Shown here: piece by piece, positions 1 to 12,770 of the stretch
Layout: each line of letters begins with the position of its first letter
Position numbering within the stretch: position 1 is the stretch's first letter
Assembly: GCA_950295325.1 (NCBI GenBank)
Contig: OX485805.1
Location: forward strand, 560,501 to 624,500
DNA from: Polytrichum commune
Lineage: Eukaryota > Streptophyta > Polytrichopsida > Polytrichales > Polytrichaceae
DNA: 64,000 nucleotides
Reading direction: 5' to 3'
Notes under the pieces: model-generated
What the model was told of the DNA's origin: nothing
What the model saw: only the letters and a program-made list of their open reading frames with translations
The model's database searches: none
Made by a program: the position numbers and the translations under genes

Positions 1-1269
1 TGCGTTTTTTATTGCAACAAAGGTTTTTGCACAGGCGAGTGTTTGACTTGTAACCATACATCTGATATACTGAAGTAGTTGGATGGCTTGAGTGGTCGGT
101 TGGCACAAGATGTCGGTTGTGTTACAAATCGTGGTCATTAGCTCAATCATAATAGAATGTGTCTATTATGGCAGGATGAAAGTGAGTGTCCTTCAAATTA
201 TCCACAACGGATTGAGGCTTTCTAAGACTGTGATTTGGTGCGTGTGGGCTGAGGTCAAGCAAGGGAGCTGAGATTCAGTTTCTTTTGTGATGGGGTGTGG
301 TAGATCTTGATGACAGGGTGGGTGCAGTGGATTTCAATTCTTTGCTATTTGAATTCAACACGAAACCTTATTCATGAATAGGAGTCACTTCCCTAAAAAG
401 ACTGTAGCACAGATTCAAGAACAATTTATCTAAGGACAAGTTGGAGAGTTTAAGTGTTAGGGCTTCTTAATATGTGCTTGCAAAGACCCTCTGAAGAGAT
501 TTCAATGATGGAAATTCCCCTCAATTCCTTTCATAATATACTCCAATTGGTGCAGACTGTTGTTTTGGAGTCAATTATTGTATAGACGCACAATCGCATG
601 GGAATTGTGCAAGGTTGGGGTCAACACTCTGACGCATTCCTAGTTCCTCATTTCATTTAGGTAGCTCACGTGGCAATTGAATTTGTAAGAATGGTTGCAA
701 GGGGTTCGCTGCAAGCAATTCATTATTGCAGATGTCTTGTTTTCTCCACTTTGGATGCAAGAATATAGAAGTTGCTTGTTCTGGTCCCTGATTTCTGGTT
801 TGTTGTTTGAGTGCAGACACTGTCCCTCCACACAATCAAGACCAATGAGTGGAAAGAGAGAGTGATAAGAAGATGAGTCCATGGCTTTGTGAAACAGCAG
901 GACTAATGGTCATGAACCCAACCTCCAGGCAGCACTATCACAAGGCCTATACGTCAGTAAATTTGTTGAGGGCATAATGGAACCTGATCCCACCACTGTC
1001 ATTCTGTTTGGGGGCAGTAGTGTTGGTGATTGCACAATGTTCAAGGAATAATGGAGGGGTGGGTTGCAGTTGGAGGTGGGGGCATATGGTATCTTCCCTG
1101 TGGGGAGGGAGACAACCAGATTTAAGCATCTGAACAGAGGAGAGCAGTGGGATTCGAGCAGCTCAATGGATGAGGACTTTGTTTAACTGGTTGTTCTGTA
1201 GAGATGCTTGATTGGCGAGAATTGGACTGAGGGCAAGGGGAGGGACATACAGTGGTAAAGGGAACTACA
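1..1269. other. 5' flank of F-box gene, no gene seen
   Basis: No coding region with recognisable protein similarity is visible on either strand. Short open frames on the minus strand between about 640 and 1532 overlap the F-box exon or have no domain-like composition. The stretch presumably holds the promoter and 5' UTR of the plus-strand F-box gene, but I could not fix a TATA box or transcription start. Confidence 0.5.
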
Positions 1270-3510
1270 ATGGGTGGCTCAGGGGGCGGAAGTCTGCTCC
1301 AGGACATTCCTGATGATGTGCTAGCTGTAATCTCAGCGTCCATGCACTTTCGAGATCTGCTCAATCTTAGCTTCACGTGCCAAAAATTCCGGTTGATTTG
1401 TGAGTCGGACAAGCTATGGATGCCCCACTGTTTAGGAATTGTGGCTGTGGACCTACCTGAATGGCGCAAGGTTATGCCCTCTTGGAAGGCCCTCTTCAGG
1501 TTCTTAATCTCTGTAAAGTCCCTAGTTGGCATTTGGGTGCATCAGAACCCAGAGCTTGGAAACATGGTGTATGTCACATGGGGTTTTGTCTCTGTGGTGG
1601 CGTGTCGTATCATCCCTCAGGAGATGGGACCCAATGGTCTTGACACGGGGCTTTTGTGGGCTCCTGTGTTTGAGATTGTGGGGAATGAAGACGGTTCATT
1701 AGCTTTTTTCCTTCATGGCAGAGAGGGGGAGAGAGACTATTTCTACCCTGGGCGATTTAAATGTGGGAAAGAAGAGCCAAATGTCCTCTTGTTAGAAGCA
1801 GAGCCGCTGCTCTCACACAATGAGCTTCCTGCCACCATCAGGTCAGCAACCATGATGGACCAGTATGAGGACTATTCTGCTGGTGAAGATGTGAAGGTTG
1901 TGGCTAAGTCTCGGGGGTTTAAAGGGAAGAAGAAAGTGGCAACCACAGATCCACTCCAATTCCACCAACTTGCCTTTGGTGACAGAAGGCGATTGTTGGA
2001 GGTGTTAGCACCACAGGTGCGAGTCAAGGTGCCCCAATCGGCACGAGGACCTCTCTTCCCATCTATGTACCAAAAACTATCTCTCTCTAGTTGTGAAAGG
2101 CCTCAACCTGGAACATTCAGTAATGAGAGCAACAACAAGGAGTTTTCTCTCCTGGCTGAGAGGCGGTTTATGATGCTGAGCATGTATGCTAGTTCAGCTA
2201 AAGCAGGGTTCTGCTCCAAAGGTGTGGAATCTGCAAACCTTGTGACGAGTATGTGCAGTTCTGTGGAGTGTAAGGAATCAGGCAAAACAACTCTGGATGT
2301 GAACTCAAAGCCCCTGTAAGAACCTACCTACACATGTCACTCTAATCATCAGCTTAGTTCTGTTGTCCTTTTGTATCCTAATTAAGCCACAAAGAAAATG
2401 AAATGCAGTTAGAGAGTACTAATGTGAAGTGTTCATTTTTTTGTTTGATGTAATGGGCAAGGGTTTAGGGTTTATTGTTACTCATATCAAAGAAGGTCGC
2501 AGTGCCACCCAGTGAAAATAACTAACAAGAATGTCTGAAGAGTTACTAAAAAGAACTGAAGTGGGATACGGGTTTTGTCTTCCAGTGCCTCGGCCACCTT
2601 AGCTCAAAATGCTCCTCCCACAAATGGTTTGTCTGCCTCAGCTTCTCAAGCATCTGATGGGAAGTCACAAATTGATTCTGCAAAGAGGTCAGGGTTTGCA
2701 CAGTTTGTGAGAACAAAGATGAAACAGATAATTGGGAAGAGCAGTTCACAGGAGTCCAGTCGGACCATCTTGCCCAGCAGTTCAGAAGTTAAACGATTGC
2801 AGCTTCAGGAATTCTTAAAGCAAGGGCAGGCAGTGGGGTTGCGTTTGCAAGCCACAAGCTGGAGGCTGAATTTTTACCGGGCATGGCCAATCATGCATGA
2901 TAACCGTTTTGCACTGTATAAAGTGCCAGAGCAAAAGCCTGTACAAGGGAGAGAGCATGCTGGGCTCTGGGGTGGTACCTTTGGATGGCCTCCAGGGGTG
3001 CTTGCTCCAGACAAAGCTGGCACACCTCTATATTTCTTACTGTTGTCTTATGATGAAACTGAGGAAGGATGTCTCTTGATAGCGACCAAGATATTGGAGG
3101 GCACCCATTATGTATTGCATCCCAATGGATCAGCAATGTTCACAGCAAAGATGAATGAGCCTTCGAATGAACAATTCCCATATGATGGAGGTGCGCTTGA
3201 CATTGTGCAAAGCTATCAGGGGGAAGGGATTGCAAATGGATATGGTTTCCGTTATCCAGGTTCCAAACCAGGCGATCTGTTTGTGTATGGCAATGGGGTA
3301 TTAGCATTTGTGTGGCGAGAATCCCGATCTGTCTTGGCACTCCAGAGAATGGACCTACAGTCACTGCTCGAGAGAGGGGATAGAGTGGCTGCCCTTCCTC
3401 CAATTTTCAACTTTGCATATCTCACCAAATCCTACTCCAATGTGTTTGCTGGCTATTGTGGTCCCGTGCCTACTACTACCCGGACTAAATCTCATGAACC
3501 ACGCAAGTGA
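1270..3510 (+). CDS. F-box protein, At5g39450-like, two exons
   Basis: Predicted substrate-recognition subunit of an SCF ubiquitin ligase. Coding exons are 1270-2315 and 2586-3510. The donor CCCCT|GTAAGA and acceptor GTCTTCCAG|TGCC join in frame (codon CT|T), giving about 656 residues. The frame is open slightly upstream, but the first ATG is at 1270 (MGGSGGG...). The F-box lies near residues 9-55: LLQDIPDDVLAVIS, then DLLNLSFTCQKFRLICESDKLW, the usual Leu-Pro/Trp pattern that contacts SKP1. The rest (segments such as GIWVHQNPELGNMVYVTWGF and FNFAYLTKSYSNVFAGYCG) resembles the long plant F-box family typified by Arabidopsis At5g39450, with no kelch or LRR repeats. That family name is from memory. 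The frame is intact and splice sites are canonical, so it is probably a functional host gene. Confidence 0.85.
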
Positions 3511-4220
3511 TTTTATGCTGTGGAGAAGTGATATGCAGAAATGAGTTGGCCACTTCAATAATGCAATGTGCTTAGTTTCCATGGATGCTCCTGAGAGAAT
3601 TCCAACCTTGAAGCTCCCTGACTTTGCAAAAGAGGCCCACAAGGATTGTGAGTGCAAACATCTGATGATAGAATCCCTCCCTCCTATTAACCCATTGATG
3701 CTCTTTGATCTTAGATGAAGAGCTGTAAAATTGATGTCCAGGAATATTTTCCTGGTTTGTGAATTAATTGATTATTATTTGGACTTAGTCTTGGTAAGGT
3801 GGTGTAGTTGCGGAATTGCATGCTCTACTGATACCAAGGGAGACTATGGAAGAGGTCATGTTTTTGTCATGCCACCTGGACTTGTACACATACAAACAGA
3901 CGAGGGGGGATCCTGGACTGGGTGAAGAATGCATCCTTGCGGTCTTGTGTTGCCAATCAGTTAAGAATCATGGAAAATAGGGCCAATCAGTTAAGAATCA
4001 TGGGACATTTTTGAAGCTTGCTGATAATATCATTAATAACTTGAATTGTATCCGGATTGCAATGAACTGGAAATGCTGTTTTCTTGCAACCAAAATTTTG
4101 TGTTCTTTGGACACCAGTGTGGATCTTCCTGTAGAGTAATTTTTGAAATATGAGGAAGATTGTGTTGCTTTACAATGTGCATTAAAGTGTTGGTGCTGTT
4201 CTCTCAATTAATGCCATGCC
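3511..4220 (+). other. Probable 3' UTR and downstream flank of F-box gene
   Basis: Non-coding sequence directly after the F-box stop, with A/T-rich segments (for example ATTAAAG near 4180) that could serve polyadenylation. A direct repeat 'ggccaatcagttaagaatcatgg' type unit occurs twice near 3952-4000. No other gene is visible. Confidence 0.35.
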
Positions 4221-4240
4221 TTTAATGGACAATGCGGTGG

Positions 4241-5721
4241 TGACGGTGCCACCATCACCCCACCGTTCCCCACCGTTCCCCACCTAATTCCCGGTGTTCC
4301 AGAAAGGTGGGAAAACCAAGGGTGCAAGGATGCATGGGCTAAGGGATTAGGGCTAATCAAGCTTTTTTGGTTAATGAAGGGTTTCGCCCTGTATTTGCCT
4401 GTATTTGCCTGTAGACTTTGCTAAAACATGTTCATTAGTCCTTTGGCTGGGGTTTAGGGTTTAGTTTTCTAAACATGTACATTAGGCCTTCGGCTGGGGT
4501 TTGGTGGCACTCAGGTTATTTTCATAGCTAGAGAGGTCTTCATTCGCTTCAAAAAATATAAAGAGAACATACTTTTGCCCCCTCTAATGTTTTGGCACCA
4601 GGCATCTCCAGAAGAAAGAAAAAAAAATGACGTTTGTGGTTTTTATGTGCATGTGAATGGGAGCCCGTTCTTCCTACCTTGGTCATGTTTTACCAATCTC
4701 AAGATAGGATTATTTCTTTCCTTCTGAAAGGTGGGTTCTTTTGAGTAACAAGTTAATGCAAGTAGTGTATATGGTGGGTCCACTGGTAGTTGTATGTTTT
4801 CAAGTTTCCTTTTGCTAGGAATTAAGTATGTGAGATATTTTATGGCTATTTGGTGGATGTGTATCAAAAGTGTTTTGATTTTTTGTGGTGGTATTTTAAG
4901 ATCTTTTAGTGCATGTATGGAGTGTTTGTGAATGGCTCCTCTTACTCCACTTGTGATGGTGATAAGAGGGTTGAGTGTCTAGTATTTGTCTTTAAAGTTC
5001 CACCTTGATATTTGTTAACACTTAGGAGCAAGGAATATTGTAACCCTTATGTGGTGTATTGTAACACCCTAAACCCTAATTTGTAACACTTACATGCACA
5101 ACACTCATGTCACTTTGGAATTAAAACAATAACACTTGTACAAATAAGAGATGAAAATAGACAAGAGAATGGATCTAAAGTAGTTTGATCTAAAGCACAC
5201 CAAGATCTTATTTCTTTTGAAAGGTTTAATTACTCTGGATGAGAGGTGTAACATCAATAGGTATTTGTTTCGAATTTTGTTTCAAGGTCACTAATGCACT
5301 TTCATCATCAATTCCTACTTTATTTATCACCATATCACCAATTTGCACATTGTCAACATCTTCAATGAACCCATTATCAACTACATCATCTCTTTCATCA
5401 AGCATACCTATAATTTTCTCCTTAAAAGGTATGTAGGTATTGTTAGGTCCATTTCCAGTTTATGATTGGTGGACTCATGTGCATTCATAGTGGGTCCAGT
5501 TTCACTCTTTGTAGAAGTCAAATAGATTATGGACCAACTTCAATTTAATCCAAGATATAGAAAATTTAGCCTCATTTTCATCCAAGTAACACTCAAGAGG
5601 GGAGCATACTTTTTCTAAATTCTCTTCACAATTAACAATTAACAATTTTTTGGGGGGAGCGCAATGTTCCTTAACACATAGGCGATTTTAACACTTATTG
5701 GGGTAACCAATATCAAGGGTG
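4241..5721. other. Intergenic DNA with short tandem repeats
   Basis: Holds small repeats: CACCGTTCCC units near 4258-4285, CTGTATTTGC units near 4388-4412, and two similar ~60-bp blocks (4425-4500) ending in telomere-like GGTTTAGGGTTTAG. No coding region supported. Confidence 0.4.
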
Positions 5722-5826
5722 AATCGTAATTGTATGAATAAGAGAGTTGTCTAAATTGGAGTAGTCACCGCCATTATTTACAAAAAATCTAGTAAAGACA
5801 ACTCTCTTATTCAGACAATTACGATT
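5722..5826. repeat. Near-perfect hairpin, 31-bp arms
   Basis: Left arm 5722-5752 and right arm 5796-5826 are reverse complements with one mismatch by eye, separated by a 43-nt spacer. The arms begin AATCGTAATTGTATGAATAA and include GAGAGTTGTCT. A transcript would fold into a long, almost perfect stem, the size of a small-RNA precursor or the core of a foldback MITE. No terminal duplication is obvious. Confidence 0.7.
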
Positions 5827-7481
5827 TGAACATGTGTTTGGATAATCACTTATTAAGGAAGGGAGATGACTTTCTAAGTTGTAAGGGTGGACATTATGAG
5901 ATGTATTGAACAATGAAAAGAAAAGAGAGATTACATCTCACTGTAATCGATGTCCTCAAAAGTGTCTTTTTTTTAGAGCGATAGTCCACAAGGCTACTTG
6001 CAAATTAGGTTGCAAAACATACATTCCACCAAGTTTAATAAAGGCTAATGTGTTGCTATTCACTATAGGTTCTTGTTTGGACTACAATAATATCTAGTTG
6101 CTTTCCTGGTGAACACTTGTTGATGCACTCATACAAGCCATAATTTGCTCCAAATACCTTAGCGTTGGACCCTCTTAATTAAGATGATAACCTCACATAA
6201 CATTATCAAATGCCGTCAGCTAGTTGAATACAACCATGGGGTGTTCAGGCCTTAAAGCAACACCTTGCTTTTGTTGACACCCATTTTTCTTCCTTAAGCC
6301 GTCAACAAGTGAGTGCAACGGTGCCATCAAATAAGTCATTGTTAAAAGCAATTAATCATATGCGGCATGAAATAACAAAGTAGCAAAGCTTTGGCCATTC
6401 ATGGTAGCAATGTAAGAAAGATGCAAACACGTTTTTAGAAAAGCACCAACTTTGGCCCATCACGATGGCTAATTGAGGATCTATCGGCCCAACGAGGCGG
6501 TGTAGGGGAACAATAGAGGAACCTCACCCGCACTAAGGTAGACTCCATGTCGATTTGCTAACTTGTGATTATTTTTTGAAAATTTTCCAAGCTATTTAAT
6601 TTTCATCAAATAGTAAAAGTTACTCAAAGTGTCACTTTCAAGCCTCAGTACCTTAAAGGTTGTACAGACCCAAAAGAGGTTCCTCGTTTTCGTATATTAG
6701 GAGTATGAGGTTTCAGGGTTTTATATTTGAAAAACAAGAGCATGCTTGCATTCCAAATTTTGGAAAACTTTTTGAACAAGATATTAGTTACTAATCCACA
6801 ATTCTGCGCTCTAGAGTTATGTATTTCAAGAACGCAAACTCACATGAAGGCACACTACCTTTTGTATAAAACCCATCACGGAATACTTTTGGAGTATATA
6901 CTTTGAGATGTACACAAACTAACTTACCTGGTCACATACAAACTAGGTTTTATAACCTTTTTCCTTCCTCACGTAGGTTTCTTTCCATTGGATATGTGAT
7001 TCAAATAGATGTCATTACTACCATAAGTGATAAGCAAGACGTTCGTCACTATGGTGTTCAATTGCTAATTTTTTGAGATCACACATAAGAATATACACGC
7101 GTGTCTTATCAAAAGAAAAGTCACATGACATGCTCAAAACTTGAACTCATTGTGGTGATAATGCTTTGTCATTCTACAGTATTCATGGGCTTGACCAAGA
7201 CCAATTCGATTAGATCAACCAGAGCATGCCAAGAATACATATAAACTTTCAGGCAACCAACTGGACCCTGTAAATGGCACCCAACAGAAACATTTGACAA
7301 CACATGCCTCCGTCAAAGCCACCAATCCTTGTCTGGACTGCCATAACACCATCCACTCCATGCACTTCATGCCTGAAAGAGAATCATTCAGCAGTTTATG
7401 GTGACAACATTGCCACAGACACAACATTTATGCAACAAAACACCACGAGATGTGTAGCTCATAAACAAGGACAAAATCCAC
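5827..7481. other. Intergenic DNA, nothing recognised
   Basis: A/T-rich sequence without a recognisable gene, RNA or transposon terminus on either strand. Short open frames here have no domain-like composition. Confidence 0.4.
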
Positions 7482-7680
7482 TTAACCCCCATCGCTCTTC
7501 TCATCGTCAAGAGTTTCTGGGGTCTCATCTTCGTCTCCAAAAACTTCAGATTCAAGAAACTCGGTCAAAGATGCATCATCTTCGTATTCGCCGCCGCTAT
7601 CAGCAGATGACAGCAGGATTATCATCGGACGGCTCTGACTGACTTCCTGTGAGAGCCGCATTTCTTGATCGAGCTGTCAG
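7482..7680 (-). CDS. Possible small acidic protein or C-terminal exon
   Basis: A minus-strand frame stays open for about 65 residues and ends at TAA (7482-7484). It starts around LDQEMRLSQEVSQSRPMI and continues with an acidic tail (GGEYEDDASLTEFLESEVFG, then DEDETPETLDDEKSDGG). Such an ordered Asp/Glu-rich tail is unlike random intergenic sequence and resembles the C-terminus of a nuclear or chaperone-type protein. No family is recognised. It lies just outside the RPL21 inverted duplication, so it may be the last exon of a gene broken by the duplication. A possible internal ATG precedes RLSQE. Low certainty. Confidence 0.3.
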
Positions 7681-7767
7681 CCCTTCACTTGAAAGAAACC
7701 TCTCCTAAAAGTACTTGAAACCAGGCCTAGGGCTTTAGCATTCAGAAGCTTCCGGAGACATAGTTGG

Positions 7768-9607
7768 CGTTAGCCCTCATCTCTACACCACTCCGACTCA
7801 CCCTCGTTAAAATGTCTAATACCTTTCCAACAGCCGATGCCAGGTGGAGCTCCCATCAGAATCTGATCAATATGCATATTGGTGGTTGTTTAGCTCACAC
7901 ATACCAAACAACCCTGATGCTGGCAGATACACCACAAACATCACATCATCGCTGATTCCACTACTATGTTCAACCATAGATCTCTTCAAAGACACGGTTT
8001 TAAAATTCACGGTGGTGGAAATCATCACGATCGTTACTATTGAACGGGGCATATCAGATTCAATCAAGACAAAAGCGTACCCACTAGACTCCATGCTTAT
8101 TCACAACCAACCGTCATTGCACTAAATTCGAGTAAGAAGGTTCAATGCCGTGACATTTTAGGGTTTCTTCAATGTTATAACATAACAACTCGGGATGAGA
8201 GCACCAAACCCACGCGCTAAGAAATATACATCACACCATACATGAAGCTGAGTCCATCAATCGACTCTGTATTCATCAATGGAAAATTACATGTTTCAGT
8301 GTAGCCCATGTATGCCGCGCCTGAGACAAAACTTAGTATCCTCCCTTTAGATCGTTCACCACATCGTAAGGAATGGGGGTCACAGTCTCCAATGTAGAAG
8401 AGTCCAACACAAATCCACCCTTCGGACCTGCAGGCTGTCTCTTCAGGTCCACGGTCTCGCCCCTCGCCTTTGCTTCAGCCTTCCTGATGTCGTTGCTCTT
8501 GCGACGCTCCAAAAACTCTTCCCTGCATCTTGACGGCTGCACGTGCTCGATGCGCACATGAAGTCGTTTCTGGATGATCCTGTTCCCGACCTATACACAA
8601 TTATGCATTCAATGCTTCGGTGAGATGCTTTTCTACGCAATCACGGATACAATTGCCTGCCCGTCACCACCAAAACATCCAAACTTTGCTCCACAAAGAC
8701 TAATTAGACTCTAGCTTCATACGTACAAACCATGCTTCCGCATACTCGGATTTTAGATTGTAAACCATACGCAGCGGGAACCAGAGGATAGAGGTGTTTT
8801 GAGATTCCAGCTTAAAAACACCGTGATAATTGAGTGCCATGTGCTTATTGTTGTTTGTGCGTCTAGACTGTTCCAGTCCCGGGAACTCTTCACCGAGAGT
8901 AATTCGCCAAGTCATATCAATACAAACACAAAAAACCTACACATCCCGTCATACCCTAACACCTAATCCACCTTCATACTCATTCCAGGACCTCATTTCA
9001 TGCCCTCGTGGCCCACAATTGCCATAAAACCCCCCGCCCATATCTCACACCGCCACCACTGCAAATACGAACCCGCATTGCAATTCAAACCAAAACCATT
9101 ACTTCCACCCTCGCCAAAACCCACTCACCTGCTTGTTCATCACCACACCCACCGCGCGCTTCGTCACGTTCCATACGATGCCGGTTCGACCATGGTAGAA
9201 CTTGTGGGGCATACCCTTGTGCACGGCTCCGTTCACCTTGATGTCCACATAGTCGCCGATCTTGAAGTTGCGAAGGTAAGTGGTCAGGGCAATGTAACCT
9301 TTCTGCCTGAACGGCCTGGAGAACAGGTCCCTGGTGCGAGATCGCAACCCATGACCGGCCGGCATGGTGTCTGAGGCGTGGCGAAATTGGCCTAGCCTGC
9401 ACAGAGAGAAAGAGAGAGAAAGGAGAGACGACGCAGGGTTTGAGCACCAAACCCTAAACAGGTCTGGAGCCTCGTGTCTAGGTCTGGACTCGCCCGAACC
9501 TACAAACTCGGTCCGGTAAGGTGGACCATTGTGCTCGCTGTTTGTGTCTCCCTGTGCATCATAATCAATAAGGGTGGTTTATGCCTGGGGTCCAAGACCA
9601 AAGAAAT
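7768..9607. repeat. Inverted duplication arm A (RPL21 locus)
   Basis: Reverse complement of 62126-64000 with few differences over exons, intron, 5' flank and 3' flank. The inner boundary is near 9607, where CCAAGACCAAAGAAAT matches the complement of 62126-62141. The outer boundary passes the window end in arm B, so its full length is not visible. Confidence 0.85.
8333..9365 (-). CDS. 60S ribosomal protein eL21, copy A
   Basis: Component of the cytosolic 60S ribosomal subunit. Coding exons on the minus strand are 9365-9129 and 8590-8333, giving 164 residues, the usual plant length. The intron (8591-9128) has a GTGAGT donor and TATAG acceptor. Exon 1 encodes [20 protein letters not shown] and the conserved [20 protein letters not shown] and [10 protein letters not shown] segments. 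Exon 2 starts [20 protein letters not shown] and ends [16 protein letters not shown]. The frame is intact with canonical splice sites. The encoded protein appears identical to copy B at 62406-63433. Both copies keep matching 5' flanks with a T/C-rich leader, so both could be expressed. Confidence 0.95.
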
Positions 9608-9874
9608 TCCGAAATTGAATCGAATGAACTATTGATCGCTAATGCAGCATCACTTTCCCGAAAAATCTCGGCAATCCCCTTTTAAGAAAAATATTCTTCT
9701 TGTTTAAGAAATCAATTTTTGAGCTTGGCTCCAATTTTCATTCCTAAGGAAAATGTCCATTTAAGGCTACCTGACCTGGACCCGGACCCTACTGTAATTT
9801 AATCTAAGTATTACAAAAGCATGAGTTTGGGTTCCTACCAACAATGCCATTGAAATGCTTGCACGCATCATTTG

Positions 9875-9918
<44 letters not shown>

Positions 9919-10141
9919 GCCCGAAGATATAATTTAGTAAGGAAAAAAATTAAAGAGAGTAGAGGACGCCGTAGTGCCCTGGGGCTTCCGGCACCGAAAC
10001 TCTGCAACATAATTACTCTCCTTGCTCAGACGGCTCACGATGTTTGCTGTTGAGCTCAAGCTCTACGGTCTTTGTGTAGACAAAATACATTCACCTACAA
10101 TAACAGTAAGATGAGCAAATCAAGCTCAACCGCCGACAATT
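9608..10141. other. Intergenic DNA with (CT)n microsatellite
   Basis: Contains an uninterrupted CT run at about 9881-9915, which creates spurious Leu/Ser and Arg/Glu open frames. No gene supported. Confidence 0.6.
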
Positions 10142-12770
10142 TCAAGGTGTAGAACTAAGTTTAGTATGGGGATAGACTACACTTGGAATATGGCTATTAA
10201 CTTGAGTTAGAACATGTGTAAGTAGATCATGAATTTTGGTGCCTCTAAGCATATAACTTTGCATAAGGCCGCATTTGACACGTATGAGGTAATCACTCAA
10301 CGCATTGTACATTTGGGTAAAAATAACTTTGTCCAACCTATCATAATGGGATCCATTGTTGTGAAAGCAATTTGGGAAGGAAAAATCAACCAATTTTATA
10401 TCAAATATGTGCTCTACGTACCCAAATGACATGCCAATTTGCTCTTGTTAAGCAAACTTGTGTCGAACGGTTTGAAGATCTAATTCAACCTTAACAAATG
10501 CATTGTCAAATCTTGCAATGATTAACCCTTTGCGATTGTACCAGGCGAACACAACTTGTACGAAATGAATTTTGTGAAGGTGCACAAAGTGGTAACGACC
10601 AACTTGGTGCAATCTCCAATGAAATTTGGCGTGCTTAAACTTTGGTACCACCACCTTGGCCATTTGAATATGAAGGGTATTCATACCCTCAAAAATATGG
10701 TAAATGTTATGAACATTAGCAAATATTCTTGCCCCACATCCTCCTTGCTTTGTGAAGCGTGCATCAAAGGCAAACAAGATAAGGTTGTGTTTCCGAATGA
10801 GGGAGGAAAACGAGTGACCAAGCATTTGGAAATTGTGCGATCCAACGTATGTGGCCCCATGAGGACTACATCTATGGACGATATAATATATTTTATAACT
10901 TTCATTGATGATTTTTCAAGGAAGGTGTGGTTGTATGTATTGAAATCCAAAGGGGGTTGTTTTGATAGGTTCAAAGAGTTCAAGGCACTCGTAGAGAGAC
11001 AATCAGAGCATTAAATCAAAATGTTTCGGTCAGACAATGGCGGAGAATTTGTTTCGAAGGCATTCAACCATTTTTTGAATGATGATGGTATCGAAAAACA
11101 AAATTCTATCCCATATACATCTTAATAAAATGGAGTGGCGGAGCGTGCAAATCGTACCTCTAAACTTGGAAAACCTCAAAAACCCACGTTTCATGCTCAA
11201 AACCTCGAAAAATCGTTTTGGACAGAAGCAGTGGTTAATGTGGTGTACACATGAAACCGTTGTCCAAGAAAGGCGTTGGATTCCATTACGCCCGAGGAAG
11301 CGTGGAGTGTAATGAGGCCTTAAATTGTACACATGCGTGTGTTTGAGTGCGTCGCCTACACAATAGTGTCGGATGAAAAATGGAGGTAAACTCGATGCAA
11401 AGGACATAAAATGTTTGTTCTTGGGTAATTATGAGGGTATTAAGGCCTATAGGCTAATGTGTTTACAAACTAAAAAAATCATAAAAAATACAAACATGAT
11501 ATTCATGGAAGATGGCACGAGCATTGAAAACGCTTTGGAGATTTGTCAAAGTGAGAGACTTGAAGGCCCTACGGCGGTTGTTGTGGATAAATCTTCCCAA
11601 TCATCTTCTTCTGATGATGATGAGGAGCGCGAGGAATAAGTGGGAGATCACTTGGTTGCAAATGAGGAGGCAATCAAAATTCCCGTAGAGAATGACGGCC
11701 GCATTGAGAGATTTGGCAATAATGGATGATATCCTAAGAGGGAGCGACGTCCGCCCAAAGAGTGTTGGAAGAATCATATTCTACACCAACACGGCGAAGA
11801 ACGGGCCAATGTGGCATTGTTGGACGATTCTCTGAATTTATGCAAAGCGTTGAGATCCAAAATTGCGAGCAAGTGGGAGGCCGCAATGCAAGAAGAATAC
11901 GACTTGCTCGTGGCCAACGATACGTGAGAATTGACCAAGCTTCCAAATTATCACAAGAATGTAGGATGAAAATGGGTGTTCCACACCAATAATGATGCAT
12001 TGGTTGAAATTGTTAGATATAAGACACAATTAGTAGTTTAGGGTGTTTATCAAATACTTGAAGTGGATTTTAATGAGACCTTTGTTCCCGTGGCCAAGTT
12101 TATCACTATTAGATGTATACATGTATTAGGAGCGGTTATAAATTGGAAGATCCACCAAATAGATGTTAAAATGGCATTTTTGAATGAAATATTAGAGGTG
12201 GAAATTTAAATGGATCAATCGGAGAGTTTCGTACAAGAGGGAAAAAAAGATCTTGCGTGCAAACTCAAGAAAGCTTTTGACGGGCTCAAGCAATCGCCGA
12301 GGGCATGGTACCACCGTATTGACTCATTCTTCATTAACGAGGGTTTTTGTAGGAGCCAGACGGATCAGTTGTTGTACGTCAAACAAACCGGTGAGTATTT
12401 GTTAGTGGCAATCCTCTACATGCATCATTTGATCATATTGGCTACTAGCCATTATACTAAAATAGCGGTTTGGCTTCGGCAACTTTTGGCAGATGTGGAA
12501 TATGTGCAAGAAGGACCAACATCCATCATGTGTGACAATCAAGAATGCATAGCACTTGCAAAGAATTTCACACATCATTCTCACCAAGCATATCGATGTG
12601 TAACATCACTTCATTAGAGAGAAACTAGAAAATCAAAAGATGTGATTGAAATATTATCCTACGGAGGATATGATTGCGGACGTGCTAACCAAACTACTTG
12701 CAAAGGATAGGCATCAAACATTAACAAAAGCAATGGACTTAGAATCCTTTAACTAGTCGCAGGGTAGGAA
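10142..12770 (+). pseudogene. Decayed Ty1/Copia polyprotein relic
   Basis: Plus-strand relic with frames interrupted by stops and shifts. In order: a protease-like 'MNFGASKHIT' near 10229; the integrase zinc motif (WYHHLGHLN ... CEACIKGKQ) and catalytic core (VRSNVCGPM ... FIDDFSRKVW, then MFRSDNGGEF) at about 10640-11070; a reverse transcriptase piece (KKAFDGLKQSPRAWYHRIDS) at 12260-12440; and an RNase H piece (WLRQLLADVEYVQEG, MCDNQECIALAKN) at 12465-12570. The RT passes almost directly into RNase H, so the section between is deleted. Related to but diverged from the minus-strand Copia at 14471-42569. LTRs are not clearly identified; 12770-12820 holds short repeats (ATTAGATTGCTTGTAG) that may be LTR remains. 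Confidence 0.85.

Noticed and set aside
1122-1532. Minus-strand 136-residue open frame over the F-box exon
   Set aside because: It is antisense to a well-supported coding exon and has no domain-like pattern.
9804-10053. Frames with Ser-Leu or Arg-Glu repeats
   Set aside because: Translation of the CT microsatellite.
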